64,000 nt of DNA from Arsenophonus fragariae (GTDB lineage Bacteria > Pseudomonadota > Gammaproteobacteria > Enterobacterales > Enterobacteriaceae), in NCBI GenBank assembly GCA_047291315.1, contig JBDPYZ010000007.1, forward strand, positions 1 through 64,000, read 5' to 3'. The notes under the pieces are model-generated. The model made no database searches. It was not told where the DNA came from and was given only the letters and a program-made list of their open reading frames with translations. Made by a program: the position numbers and the translations under genes. Each line of letters opens with the position of its first letter. The first letter of the stretch is position 1. Below, piece after piece: positions 47,406 through 57,666 of this stretch.

Positions 47406-48527
47406 TTACGTATCTAATTGTTCAATATCAATCCGCCGATTTTCATCTAAAATAATAGCCTTTGCCCGAATTTTAGCCTCCAACTGATCGATCATATAAA
47501 CATTATCTAAACGCTCTTTTTGACGAACTCCGTCTTCATAAAATCCGCTCTTTGCTCTTCCCCCTGTCACGCCAAGAGTAGAAACTTCTGCTTCACCAGG
47601 ACCATTAACAACACAACCAATGATTGAAACATCCATAGGGGTAATAATATCTTCTAATCGCTCTTCTAATGCATTAACGGTACCAATGACATCAAACTCT
47701 TGACGTGAACAGGTTGGACAGGCAATAAAATTAATACCTCGTGAACGAATACGCAGTGATTTTAAAATATCAAAACCGATTTTTACCTCTTCAACAGGAT
47801 CAGCAGCTAATGAAATACGTAATGTATCACCAATACCTTCAGACAATAACATTCCCAATCCGATGGCAGATTTCACCGAGCCCGCTCGCGCGCCACCAGC
47901 TTCGGTTATACCTAAATGTAAAGGTTGATCAATTTTATCAGCCAGTAAACGGTAAGCACCTACGGCCCAAAAAACATCTGAAGCTTTAACGCTAATTTTA
48001 AACTGATCGAAATTCAATCGATCCAGTATATCAACATGGCGCATAGCCGATTCAACTAAAGCTGCCGATGTGGGCTCACCATATTTTTCTTGAATATTTT
48101 TTTCTAATGAACCACCGTTAACGCCGATCCGAATAGGAATATTTTTATCACTCGCACAGTCAACAACCTGTCGAATACGTTCTTCATTACCAATATTACC
48201 CGGATTGATGCGTAAACAATCGACACCATATTCGGCAACTTTTAACGCAATACGGTAATCAAAATGAATATCAGCAACAACCGGAACATTCACTTGTTGC
48301 TTTATAAGTTTAAACGCTTCTGCTGCATCCATTGTCGGTACAGAAATACGTACAATATCAACTCCCACTCGTTCCAAAGATTTAATTTGTTTGACTGTCG
48401 CTGCAACATCCGTTGTACGAGTGTTTGTCATAGATTGTACTGTGATTGGTGCACCATCACCAACAGGAACATTGCCTACATAAATGCGGGTTGATTTACG
48501 CCTTTTTATCGGTGATTGGTTATTCAT
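47406..48527 (-). CDS. ispG: 4-hydroxy-3-methylbut-2-enyl diphosphate synthase (IspG)
   Basis: This MEP-pathway enzyme carries a [4Fe-4S] cluster. I use the start at 48527 (MNNQSPIKRRKSTRIYVGNV), which gives 373 aa; six further upstream codons are unneeded. The cluster ligands are in FIACPTCSRQEFDVIGTVNA and IIGCVVNGPGEAEVS. The TIM-barrel region SVPTMDAAEAFKLIKQQVNV is conserved. The gene is intact although the isc machinery that would normally supply its cluster is broken. Confidence 0.96.
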   Translation of the reverse strand: MNNQSPIKRRKSTRIYVGNVPVGDGAPITVQSMTNTRTTDVAATVKQIKSLERVGVDIVRISVPTMDAAEAFKLIKQQVNVPVVADIHFDYRIALKVAEYGVDCLRINPGNIGNEERIRQVVDCASDKNIPIRIGVNGGSLEKNIQEKYGEPTSAALVESAMRHVDILDRLNFDQFKISVKASDVFWAVGAYRLLADKIDQPLHLGITEAGGARAGSVKSAIGLGMLLSEGIGDTLRISLAADPVEEVKIGFDILKSLRIRSRGINFIACPTCSRQEFDVIGTVNALEERLEDIITPMDVSIIGCVVNGPGEAEVSTLGVTGGRAKSGFYEDGVRQKERLDNVYMIDQLEAKIRAKAIILDENRRIDIEQLDT

Positions 48528-48578
48528 ATTACTCTCCTCCAACATCCATGTTTAATAATTTACGCTATTTCTATAACT

Positions 48579-48604
48579 GAAGCCATCGAATTGACGATGG
48601 CTTC
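48579..48604. terminator. Strong hairpin between rodZ and ispG
   Basis: GAAGCCATCG-AATTGA-CGATGGCTTC is a perfect 10-bp stem. Toward ispG it lacks a U run. It may be an attenuator or an mRNA-stability element within the operon. Confidence 0.5.
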
Positions 48605-48656
48605 TTATTTGTTCGCAATTTATCATTATTTATAGATGTTGTCTTAAAATATTCAT

Positions 48657-49676
48657 CTACAATCCTGGCAAGTTAAACTTGGCTGGACGATTAGCTTTAA
48701 TAAAGCGATTTAGATCAACAGTATTACCTTTGAATAACAGATTAACATTGGCGGGTATACCAATATTAAACTGATAAGGAAGTTCACCATTTAACTCAAG
48801 TTTTTGACCTGCATTTTTAATACCGCTAAATAAAATCTTACCTTTAGCTTCACGAACTTCTAACCAGCACTCCCCTTTAAAGTTCATCACAACCCGATCG
48901 CCAGCTTCTATGCTAGCAGCAGAAGCTTCTTCTACTCTATCTCGTTCAGGATTACTATTATTGTTGGTCATACTACCTGGCAATGGTACTGTTTTTACTT
49001 CTGCTGGATACATTGACTCGATATTAACATTTATATCACTATTTTTTAGTGTTTCAGAAGTTAGTGGAGATTTAGGTGCCGGTGATACGACATTATTAAC
49101 TACCGCTGCGGTTACAGGCTGCATATTAGTTTCTGTCGGCAACATATTTGCACTATTTTGTTCAGTCGTAGCTGATCCGCTAGCGGTTAAAGAAGGAGGA
49201 TCTGCTGGCATTTGAGCAGCATTCGAGTGATTCTGTTCAGCCATAGTGGCAATTTCTTGTTTTTGTACTTTATAGCCCTGCCACCACCAAATACCTACCA
49301 TAGCAATACAAATAATGATAATTAGCCATGTAAATTTCATTAACCAGTCTTCCTGTTTTTTGCGCGTTTTTCCTAGGGAATAACTTTGCATAGGAGAAAC
49401 TACTGCTGCTTTTGCGGGTGTATGTTTGTCCAATAACTCGAGAATTTCTTTTTCTGGTATTTTCACTAATTTTGCATAAGAACGAATGTAGCCACGTAAG
49501 AAAGTAGGATCAACACTATGGGAATTGCTGTCTTCTTCTATCTCACGTACTGTGCATACTTTTAAGCAAAGTCGCTCGGCAACGATTTCTCGGGGAAGAC
49601 CAAGCGTTTCCCGAGCCTGCAATAAACGTTGGCCAACGGTGATTTCTCTTTTTTCTGTTTTAGGGTTGCTATTCAT
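48657..49676 (-). CDS. rodZ: Cytoskeletal protein RodZ
   Basis: RodZ links MreB to the cell-wall elongation complex. The 339-aa protein has an N-terminal Cro/CI-type HTH (GQRLLQARETLGLPREIVAE, about residues 15-80). A membrane helix (FTWLIIIICIAMVGIWWW) lies near 115-132, followed by a Ser/Asn/Pro-rich linker and a C-terminal beta domain (VVMNFKGECWLEVREAKGKI). It keeps its position upstream of ispG. Intact. Confidence 0.94.
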   Translation of the reverse strand: MNSNPKTEKREITVGQRLLQARETLGLPREIVAERLCLKVCTVREIEEDSNSHSVDPTFLRGYIRSYAKLVKIPEKEILELLDKHTPAKAAVVSPMQSYSLGKTRKKQEDWLMKFTWLIIIICIAMVGIWWWQGYKVQKQEIATMAEQNHSNAAQMPADPPSLTASGSATTEQNSANMLPTETNMQPVTAAVVNNVVSPAPKSPLTSETLKNSDINVNIESMYPAEVKTVPLPGSMTNNNSNPERDRVEEASAASIEAGDRVVMNFKGECWLEVREAKGKILFSGIKNAGQKLELNGELPYQFNIGIPANVNLLFKGNTVDLNRFIKANRPAKFNLPGL

Positions 49677-49833
49677 TTCATTCGTGAAAATATTGGTCTT
49701 TTTTGAGTTTTAACATCATGAAAGCTTTCAAAAAAACTTCATCTATCAAGTTAATAAAAAACCTTCATACCGATAATATTTCTTACCTTATTTTTGAAAA
49801 ATTTTGACAATTAAGCCCTCTACATTCTTTCTC

Positions 49834-50203
49834 TTACTTCAGTTTAATCATCTCCTCAGATATATTTTCAGAGCATAAAAAGTCTAAAAAATAACCTCTC
49901 ATACTTGTATTATTGATTGCGGATGAACGAATTGCCACTTTAAAATATTTTAATGCCATGACTGATTGCTTTTGCTGACGCATAATGACCGCCATTCCTA
50001 AATTAGCAATCCCATTTTTCGGCACTGCCTACATGATCTTCTCAAAATGATAAGATGCTGCTGGATCATTCCATTCTGATAAATCAGCAATGCCTAGCTG
50101 TGTCCGTGTCACAATCGCAATATCAACGTCTTTATTAATACTAGTACATCCTATTAAATAAACCCACTAACAATAGAATATTAATGATAGATATCCTTAT
50201 CAT
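49834..50203 (-). pseudogene. pilW: PilW/PilF TPR lipoprotein, degraded
   Basis: The start at 50203 (MIRISIINILLL) shifts one base later. It continues in the lipobox frame YLIGCTSINKDVDIAIVTRT, with TPR sequence TQLGIADLSEWNDPAASYHF. An in-frame TAG before AVPKNGIANLGMAVIMRQQK follows, and then FLDFLCSEN. The product is about half the normal length, so the last repeats are missing. In E. coli this gene lies between rlmN and rodZ, as here. Loss fits the absence of type IV pili. Confidence 0.75.
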
Positions 50204-50280
50204 ATCACTCTCATTTATTTATATAGCTGGTAATAAAAGGTATTCTTATATCTAATTCCCTTTATTTACTTAATTAACAT

Positions 50281-51450
50281 TCAGACTGCTTTTACTCTAA
50301 TTGGTTCACCAACAAGGCGTTTTTTCAATATTCGTTTTGTTCGATCAATGACATTACCCGCTAATTGACCGCAGGCCGCATTAATATCATCGCCACGGGT
50401 TTTACGAACAATAGTAGTAAAGCCATATTTCATCAATATTTTTGCAAAACGATCAATACGGCTATTAGAACTACGACTGTAAGGTGCGCCAGGAAACGGG
50501 TTCCAAGGAATTAAATTAATTTTGCTAGGAGTATGCTTAAGACATTCAGCTAGCTGATGTGCATGCTCAATGCTATCATTCACACCATTTAACATGACAT
50601 ACTCAACAGTAACACGTCCCTGATTGGCATTAGATTTACTTAGATAGCGCCGAACACTAGCCAAGAAGATTTCAATGTTGTATTTTTTATTAATGGGTAT
50701 AATCTCGTCACGAATTTGATCAGTCGGCGCATGCAAGGAAATAGCCAAAGCAACATCGATCATATCTCCCAATTTATCAAGTGCAGGTACAACGCCAGAA
50801 GTCGATAAAGTCACCCGTCGTTTTGACAATCCAAATCCAAAGTCATCCATCATAATTTCCATCGCTGGAATAACATTGTTTAGATTTAGTAGGGGCTCTC
50901 CCATTCCCATCATCACAACATTTGTAATCGGACGCCGACCACTGGATTTCAAAGAGCCAATAACTTTAGCAGCCCTCCACACTTGGCCTATGATTTCTGA
51001 AACACGTAAGTTACGATTGAAACCTTGCTGGGCAGTTGAACAAAATTTACATTTAAGCGCACAGCCAACTTGAGAAGAGACACAAAGTGTCGCTCGATCA
51101 TCTTCAGGAATATAGACTGTTTCGACTTGTTGATTACCTACCGTTATTGCCCACTTAATCGTTCCATCAGTAGAACACTGCTCTTGTGCAATTTCAGGCG
51201 CCCGAATTTCAGCAACTTCCTTTAATTTAGTCCGAAGTGCTTTATTGATATCTGTCATCAAATCAAAATCATCATAACAGTGGTGATAAATCCATTTCAT
51301 TAGCTGATCGGTTCGAAATGGTTTTTCCCCCATATCACTAAAGAACTGCCGCATCTGTTTACGATCCATGTCCAATAAATTGACTTTTGTTGATTTTCTG
51401 ACAGGAGAAAAAGAAGGCACACACTGCGCTATTGTTTTAGATTGAAACAT
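50281..51450 (-). CDS. rlmN: Dual-specificity rRNA/tRNA methyltransferase RlmN
   Basis: This radical-SAM enzyme makes m2A2503 in 23S rRNA and m2A37 in some tRNAs. The 389-aa protein has the [4Fe-4S]/SAM motif CALKCKFCSTAQQGFNRNLR, the VVMMGMGEPLLNLNNV block, and the catalytic C-terminal Cys in NAACGQLAGNVI. Start MFQSKTIAQCVPSF gives slightly more than the E. coli length (384). It needs Fe-S assembly yet is intact. Confidence 0.96.
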   Translation of the reverse strand: MFQSKTIAQCVPSFSPVRKSTKVNLLDMDRKQMRQFFSDMGEKPFRTDQLMKWIYHHCYDDFDLMTDINKALRTKLKEVAEIRAPEIAQEQCSTDGTIKWAITVGNQQVETVYIPEDDRATLCVSSQVGCALKCKFCSTAQQGFNRNLRVSEIIGQVWRAAKVIGSLKSSGRRPITNVVMMGMGEPLLNLNNVIPAMEIMMDDFGFGLSKRRVTLSTSGVVPALDKLGDMIDVALAISLHAPTDQIRDEIIPINKKYNIEIFLASVRRYLSKSNANQGRVTVEYVMLNGVNDSIEHAHQLAECLKHTPSKINLIPWNPFPGAPYSRSSNSRIDRFAKILMKYGFTTIVRKTRGDDINAACGQLAGNVIDRTKRILKKRLVGEPIRVKAV

Positions 51451-51641
51451 TTTTATTGCCTCGTTATTACATTTTTCGGCGAAAACTATATATTTTATAA
51501 CAATTAACTATATTTTTAGGGACTAAATAGTACTTTTAATAGCATTATATGCCACATAAACTTGCCAATAAATCAGTTAACAAGGTATAGTATTTTACAA
51601 ACTTTATTAATATTTTGCTAATAATATCCTATTTTTGTTTG

Positions 51642-52067
51642 TTAACTCGGATATATTTCGTCGTCAGTAAAGAAAAAAGCAATTTCTCGCTCTGCAGAGG
51701 CGACAGAATCTGAACCATGTACTGCATTTGCGGTAAAACTATCCGCATAATCAGCACGTAATGTCCCCGCCAATGCCTTGGCGGGATCGGTAGCTCCCAT
51801 TAAATCACGGTAACGCTGTATCGCATCATTGCCCTCTAAAACTTGCAACATAATGGGTCCTGAGGTCATAAATTCGACTAATCCATAAAAAAAAGGCTTA
51901 CCTTTATGCTCAGCATAAAAACCTGCAGCATGTTCACGGCTTAAATAAACCATTTTAGCAGCAATAATCTCGAATCCAGCTTGCTCAAAGCGGCCATAAA
52001 TCGCCCCAATTACATTTTTTTCAACCGCATTTGGTTTAATAATGGAAAACGTACGTTGCATCGTCAT
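51642..52067 (-). CDS. ndk: Nucleoside diphosphate kinase
   Basis: It balances NTP pools through a phospho-His intermediate. The 141-aa protein is the family length. It begins MTMQRTFSIIKPNAVEKNVI, with the active-site His in ANAVHGSDSVASAEREIAFF and the Kpn loop PAKALAGTLRADYA. It lies between rlmN and sseB as in E. coli, although separated here by a longer gap. Confidence 0.97.
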   Translation of the reverse strand: MTMQRTFSIIKPNAVEKNVIGAIYGRFEQAGFEIIAAKMVYLSREHAAGFYAEHKGKPFFYGLVEFMTSGPIMLQVLEGNDAIQRYRDLMGATDPAKALAGTLRADYADSFTANAVHGSDSVASAEREIAFFFTDDEIYPS

Positions 52068-52384
52068 TAGGAATCCTCTTCGCTGTTATTTTTCATCATG
52101 ATATTTTTGCATTGCATCCATACTGTCTGCCAAGAAAAAGACTTATCATCATTTTATTAAGGCAAAATAGCTAATTATAAATATTGGAAATTCAATTGCC
52201 CACTTAACGACAAATTTTGTTAATTTTTTTTATTTCTTTAGCTTAAATCACATTTTATAAAACTTAAAACGATAAACACGATCAGAAAAATAATCTGCCA
52301 AATTCTCTTTAGATTTTAGACTTAGACAAATTTAAATATTTAAAATTAGCTGAATATGAATAAGGGAATAATGAATGGCAAAAT
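52068..52384. other. ndk-sseB gap
   Basis: About 317 bp, very AT-rich, with no ORF or recognisable fragment. It contains the ndk promoter region, which I could not define further. Confidence 0.4.
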
Positions 52385-52819
52385 TTAACAATTTTTAACA
52401 GCGATAGTGTTACGCAACCAACTACCTATTTTACGTTGATAAAATGGCTGCGTATGGTAAACAATAAAATGATCGATACCTTTACCATTAGATTGCAAAA
52501 AATAAAAATCAACTGACTGATTATATTCAAGATAATCAAGCGCTATCCTTCCTAACTGCGAAATTAATTGTTGCCTTTCTTTTTCATACCCAAGACTAAC
52601 TTCTAAAGCAATAAGCATAACCGGCATTTCTTCGGTTGTATCATCCTTGACTTGCACTAAAAAAGCACGGCGTATGATTTCATATTGTTGGAAAAATTGA
52701 CACAGCCCGCTGATTAATTTTTGCGGTAAAGTTTCAGGTATACTCAATTTAATGACACTATCACCTGGCACCATAATCGTTGTCATCAGCGCGAATTGAT
52801 TCATTTTATCGGCTACCAT
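52385..52819 (-). CDS. sseB: SseB, C-terminal domain only
   Basis: The ORF matches only the second half of SseB (SseB_C), with LPQKLISGLCQFFQQYEIIR, RAFLVQVKDDTTEEMPVMLI, KGIDHFIVYHTQPFYQRKIG and SWLRN. Full-length SseB is about 260 residues; here there are about 144. No N-terminal domain sequence is present upstream, where pepB begins after 75 bp. The frame is open and has an ATG (52819, with GGAAG upstream) or the earlier one at 52834. It may be a stable domain or an early pseudogene. Confidence 0.7.
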   Translation of the reverse strand: MVADKMNQFALMTTIMVPGDSVIKLSIPETLPQKLISGLCQFFQQYEIIRRAFLVQVKDDTTEEMPVMLIALEVSLGYEKERQQLISQLGRIALDYLEYNQSVDFYFLQSNGKGIDHFIVYHTQPFYQRKIGSWLRNTIAVKNC

Positions 52820-52909
52820 TTTAGCTTCCTTCATAATTAATACTATCTTGCCAACTAATTATTTACCAGAAATAATGAATTTCTAGGTAAATAATCATAC
52901 AAACAATAG

Positions 52910-53869
52910 CTATTTTACTTTTTTCAGCAATAAACTAGCAATAGTTCTGACACCAATACCAGTTCCACCTTCCGTCCACAAATCCATGGCAAATTTACGG
53001 TAAGTAGCTGAACAATCGATATGCAACCAGCCTTTATGATAATTTTCAACAAAATGTGATAAGAAAGCAACAGCGGTATGATTATGATAAGGAGACGCAA
53101 TATTATTTAGATCAGCAAATGCAGAAGGTAATTGGCGACGATAAAATTCCGCCAAAGGTGAACGCCAGAAGATTTCATTTTCCATTTCTGCAACAGACAT
53201 CAATTTGTCATCAAAACTTAAGACCAAATGATAATCGTTACCCACCGCAATTTTGGCTGCGCCGGTTAATATTGCTGTATCAATAATTAATACCTGTTTT
53301 TCTTTACAAGCATCGATCAATCCATCAGCCAAAACCAGTTTTTCCTCCGCATCAGTATTCATAATTTCAACAGATTTGCCGTTACGGTAGAGAATAATAT
53401 CACCTAATTTGAAAACATTACCACTCACCATATTATAGGCTATACAGAGGAAAAGTTTTACTCGTTGTTTTAAATCTCAACTTATAGCTAAGGCTAACGC
53501 CCCAGTTAAGATAGCTGCCCCACCCATATCTGCTTTCATTGAATTCATTGATGAAAATGGTTTCTATAACCACTAGAATCAAACGTAATCCCTTTTCCTA
53601 CCAAACAAGCAAATACCGGCGCTTTAAATTGCCAGTTGGATTATCATCTAGCACTAATAATGCGAGTGGGCAGTTTGATCCACGCCTACGGTATAAGTTC
53701 CACTATATTTCTGTTTTGTTAATTCTTCATCCTGAATGAGCACTTTGGATCGCACACAGTTTTGCTTGTGGTTTTAGATAAATGACTATCCTTTGCTCAC
53801 CGGAATTGATAATACATTCTTTCCCCAACAAGGCTCCGCTGCTACTTGATAAGATAGTGAGACTTGCAT
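52910..53869 (-). pseudogene. pepB: Peptidase B, internally deleted and frameshifted
   Basis: The minus-strand start at 53869 reads QVSLSYQVAAEPCWGKNVLS and soon stops. Later frames give APVFACLVGKGITFDS, MKADMGGAAILTGALALA and RVKLFLCIAYNMVSGNVFKL. The open C-terminal 173 codons from 53431 include VEIMNTDAEEKLVLADGLID and GWLHIDCSATYRK. In NTDAEGRLVL the catalytic Gly/Arg pair is changed to EK. About 120 codons of the first half are missing. It was a manganese leucyl-aminopeptidase. Confidence 0.9.
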
Positions 53870-54043
53870 GATCTGCTTTTCCATTCCCTCTTCCCACCTT
53901 AGTTTGTCATATTGTGTTTATGGAATAATTGATAAATATAAAATATTAATAATAGAGGCTATCACAACATTTCACTATGAATGATACGAACAAAAAAGCT
54001 GGCAATTTCCAGCTTTCTATGTAATTGATGGTTTCATTTGCCA

Positions 54044-54245
54044 TTACTGATATTCACCAAGCCATACAAAATAGAATGGCTGCCAAGATCTTTTCATTTG
54101 AAGCTTGCGGATTGTCATTAAATCCGTCTAATTGTCAAATCCACTGATGCATATCGGTAAAACGAACCGTTTGAAGATCAATATTAGGATATTTATCATA
54201 GAGTTCCTCTGCAATTGTTCGGCTATCAGTCCATTTAAAACTCAC
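54044..54245 (-). pseudogene. iscX: IscX, nonsense and frameshift
   Basis: The reading from GTG 54245, after a strong AGGAGG, is SFKWTDSRTIAEELYDKYPN and TVRFTDMHQWI. A TGA follows where the family has Cys, then LDGFNDNPQASNEKILAAIL. A one-base shift is needed to finish FVWLGEYQ. This is the small IscS-binding regulator IscX. It lies last in the isc operon. Confidence 0.82.
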
Positions 54246-54272
54246 CAGCCCCTCCTAAAATTAAATATAAGG

Positions 54273-54556
54273 ATCAATGCTCTCTGGCATGATTGATCGT
54301 ATATTTAGGAATTTCGATCACCAGCTCTTCATTAGTCACGATGGCCTGGTAACTTAAGCGGATCTCAGGCTCTAAACCCCCATGCTTTGTCTAACATGTC
54401 ATCCTCTAGTTCAGCGCTTTCTTCCAGTGAATAAAAGCCTTCACGAACAATAACAGTGGCAAGTTGTACAAGCACAAGATTTTTCAGAATAATAGCACGC
54501 CTATGGGGTGAGCGTGGCTGCTTTGCAGCTCCAATCCGAGGCAACGTCCTTTTCAT
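54273..54556 (-). pseudogene. fdx: [2Fe-2S] ferredoxin of the isc operon, broken
   Basis: Readable pieces are EKSCACTTCHC (cluster ligands), IVREGFYSLEESAELEDDML DKAW in a shifted frame, then EPEIRLSYQAIVTNEELVIE and IPKYTINHAREH with stop at 54273. The first 35 residues are replaced by unrelated sequence beside the IS91 transposase, so the element seems to have entered the 5' end of fdx. Fdx normally donates electrons during cluster formation on IscU. Confidence 0.8.
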
Positions 54557-54573
54557 TTTTTATACTCTGCGCT

Positions 54574-55779
54574 ATGTATATTCCGCGACCGACTAAACTA
54601 CTCTTTCAATACGATGACGGTTAGAATCAATTCCTCGACAAACATGGCGATAATGTTAGTGAATGGGCTCAACTTTCTATCGAACACATGCTCGCCTGGG
54701 TATCTTGCCATGGGCGTTATTCGTTATTGTTGTACCTCAACTGACTGCACTCTCATTCTCGTTTTTTTTGTCAAAATTGTAAATCCAAAGCCTGTAGCGC
54801 CTGCGGTCTTAAAGCCACTGAGCAATAGATTGTCAAACAACGCCACATTATCCCTGATTGTGATTGGCAACACATCACCTTATACCATGCCCCCCACTTG
54901 CTTTGGTCCTTTTTTAACAATAACTAGCCACTACTCAATCAACTTTTTCGCTGGCAACGCATGTCTTGCTCCGCTTCGCCCGTAAAATTGGCATCGAGAT
55001 TGGTATCTTCTGTGCACTCCATACTTATTCCAAACAACTTAATCAACATCACTGTATTCATTTATCGGTTACTTGTGGGGGAAGTTGACCTACAACACGG
55101 ACATTGGGCCCCTTTTTCTTTAAGAAAAAGATTGTTGAGCAAATTTGGCGTATTACACCCCCCTGTTATTCATTTATTGAGAAAAAGTTATTTTCAACTA
55201 CAACCCAACCAATTACCTAACTTTGGCCATATTCCGACGTGGTATCGATACCTTGAAGCCCAATACCAACGCTATTGAAAAATTCACTTAGCCAAAAAGA
55301 ACTGTGGTGCTTGGCACAATGTCAAATACATCGGTCGTTACTTAAAACGCCACCCATCTCCGCCTCTCAACTCAAACATTATACGGTGGCACTGTGATTC
55401 ATCACTATTATGACCATCACAGCCAACAGCATCTACGCCAAATTTTATCGCAAGAGGAGATGCTCAAGCGTTATGTCAGCCATATCCCTACACGGCATTT
55501 TAAAATGATCCGCTACCACGGTTTTTTAGCGAATCGAAAACGCGGAAGTTTATTGCTAAAGTCTATCAAGCATTAGAAATGATAGCACCGAGTCTTCTCG
55601 ATAAACCGGGGTTTGCCACGTTAATGAAAGGCCTTTAAAATACCGATCCATACAGATGCATTTTGTGTGGAAATCGACTGCGATTTGTCAGTATCCAAAT
55701 GGGGATAAAAACGACCACTTTATTGTCCGAAAGGCGAGAGAAAATAGTGAAAAAACGATGGCTACAAACCGCAACCTAG
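54574..55779 (+). mobile_element. IS91-family insertion element, transposase broken
   Basis: Between fdx and hscA, on the opposite strand, lie fragments of an IS91-type rolling-circle transposase. The start is MYIPRPTKLLFQYDDG. A Cys-rich zinc region (FFCQNCKSKACSACGLKATE) follows, then WHNVKYIGRYLKR, LSQEEMLKRYVSHIPTRHFK with the tyrosine motif MIRYHGFLANRKRGS, and TDPYRCILCGNRLRF. Frameshifts and stops occur throughout. The ends (oriIS/terIS) were not identifiable by eye. It splits the isc operon. Confidence 0.85.
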
Positions 55780-55927
55780 GATCAGTGTGTCTATAATTCG
55801 GCGTTTAGGTGATAAATTACTCGCATTGATGGTTTCATCGCCAGCCAAAAAATAAAACTAACGCGATTTTGAAGTTGTTACCACAACAAAATACTGCAAT
55901 CACCTAATCAAAAGTTAATCCAGTTTC

Positions 55928-56930
55928 CTAACCATCAATCTCGTCCACAGAATGACCTGATAATGCTTGACAAATAGAGATATCCATACGTCGAGCAGCG
56001 AAATCCTGTGTTTGCTTATCTAGTTGTTTAATTGCATTTTTAATCGCAATAGGGGAGCTTCCCTGTGTGCAGTTAACTAATTTATTTACAGCGTTATCAA
56101 TATCACTGCATCTTTCGATACACAACGACTGATTAATAAAGTACGTTTGATCAATGGCCGAATTAATGTGTTCAACTGCTCCCTAGACAAGACCCCTCAG
56201 CAGCCATTGATTTCAATCTCAGTATGGCTACAATTCGTTAATACTATTTTTAGCCTGGCTAGCTATATTTAAAATCTCTCGCTATAAGTGATGATCTTGG
56301 TGATCAGTAATGCCCGCTTGTTGATATATTCAATCCATCAGAAGATGATCAAAATCATCTCCACCTAATGCCATGGCTCCGCCCGTTGCTAAGACTTGAA
56401 ATACTCCTCACTATAACCTAAGAATGAAAATATCAAAAATACCACAGCCCATAAACTGCGGTGATGCCTTCTTGTTGTGAATCTAAACCATAGGCAATCG
56501 CAGCCGCTGTTGGTTCATTCAACAAACGTAATACTTGTAATCCTGCCAAACGAGCTGCATCTTTAGTTACTTGACGCTGCGCATCATCAAAATAAGCAGG
56601 CTCGGTGATCACCACTCTGTATAATCTACCATTCAATGTTTCTTCGGCCCACTGCACCAACGAGTTTAATATCTCAGAAGAGACTTGAATCAGATCAACT
56701 TGCCCTCTAGCTGTGTGGATCAGAGGTAAACAATTTTTATTTGCTGTCAATCGATAAAGTAAATTAGGATAACGTTGCTGGATTTCAGTCAAAAAGCGAT
56801 CCAATAAACGCTTAGCTGAAAATAATGGTATTAACCGGATCTTGTTCCACTTTTGCTTTCCCACTGCGAAGCTTTGCAATCAACGAATTTGTTATACCTA
56901 AATCAATACCAGCTGCTCCATTAAAAAGCC
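55928..56930 (-). pseudogene. hscA: Fe-S chaperone HscA, deleted and frameshifted
   Basis: Recognisable parts are AGIDLGITNSLIAKLRSG (ATPase start), AKRLLDRFLTEIQQRYPN and AYFDDAQRQVTKDAARLAGL. RLLNEPTAAAIAYGLDSQQE, FDHLL fragments and a terminal KQLDKQTQDFAARRMDISIC to HSVDEI also survive. The substrate-binding domain that grips the IscU LPPVK motif is deleted, and so is part of the N-terminal lobe. Frameshifts interrupt the rest. At its 5' end it is fused to the hscB relic. Confidence 0.92.
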
Positions 56931-57196
56931 GTATCATGCATAGTATATTGTTCACTATTGATATCAATATCATATAAAGTCAGCATATATTCAGCACGAC
57001 TAAAAAGGTGTTTTAAGGCTTAATAAACTACATTAATTGTTGCAGCTTGTTAGAGTACATATACTTTGCCACTTTAAGGTTGATTAGCAAAGCGATCAGG
57101 ATGATATTGACGCTGTAATTCTTAATAACGGTAAGTTAATTGCTCAAGGTCAATAGAATATAAAAATACCAGACCGAAAAGGGTAAAATAATCCAT
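56931..57196 (-). pseudogene. hscB: Co-chaperone HscB, truncated
   Basis: From ATG 57196 the frame reads MDYFTLFGL, then ELQRQYHPDRFANQP with the J-domain HPD motif preserved. It continues LFSRAEYMLTLYDIDINSEQ, with four in-frame stops (three TAA, one TAG at various codons). After MHDTAF the sequence runs directly into HscA (AAGIDLG...), so a deletion removed the IscU-binding half of HscB and the start of hscA. Confidence 0.88.
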
Positions 57197-57294
57197 AAAT
57201 GCTCTAGGTTAAAATATTAAACAGACGGTTGGAAAATTTGTCACATCGTCTATTTAGTTTTGAACTTAACAAATAATAAATAAATTTTCATACG

Positions 57295-57612
57295 TTAAAG
57301 CTTTTCACCGCACCCACATTCATTTTTACTGTTAGGGTTGTTAAACTTAAAACCTTCATTAAGACCTTCTTTAATAAAATCCAATTCTATTCCATTGAGA
57401 TAAACAATAGCTTTACCATCAACGATAACTTTCACGCCTTTGTCTTCAAATACTGTATCATCATTCATTAATGACATCAACAAATTCAAGCATATAAGCC
57501 ATACCTGAGCAGCCAGAAGTCCTAACGCCTAAACGTAACCCTTCACCTTTTCCTCGGTTATGCAAGAAGGTCAGAATACGCTGAACAGCATTTTCTGTCA
57601 GAGAAATTGACA
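57295..57612 (-). pseudogene. iscA: IscA, single-base frameshift
   Basis: ATG 57612 opens MSISLTENAVQRILTFLHNR and reads to RLGVRTSGCSGMAYMLEFVD (first cluster Cys). One extra A near 57477 then shifts the frame. The correct frame resumes at DTVFEDKGVKVIVDGKAIVY and ends KFNNPNSKNECGCGEKL with the CGCG motif. Apart from this +1 indel the gene is complete, so it is one of the youngest lesions in the operon. Confidence 0.88.
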
Positions 57613-57666
57613 TACAACACCTCACAATCAAAATCAGTACAGGCGGATACTATAGATAAAAATAAT

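Noticed and set aside
53056..53286. Plus-strand ORF antisense to pepB
   Set aside because: Shadow of the pepB relic; no signal peptide, domain or ribosome site.
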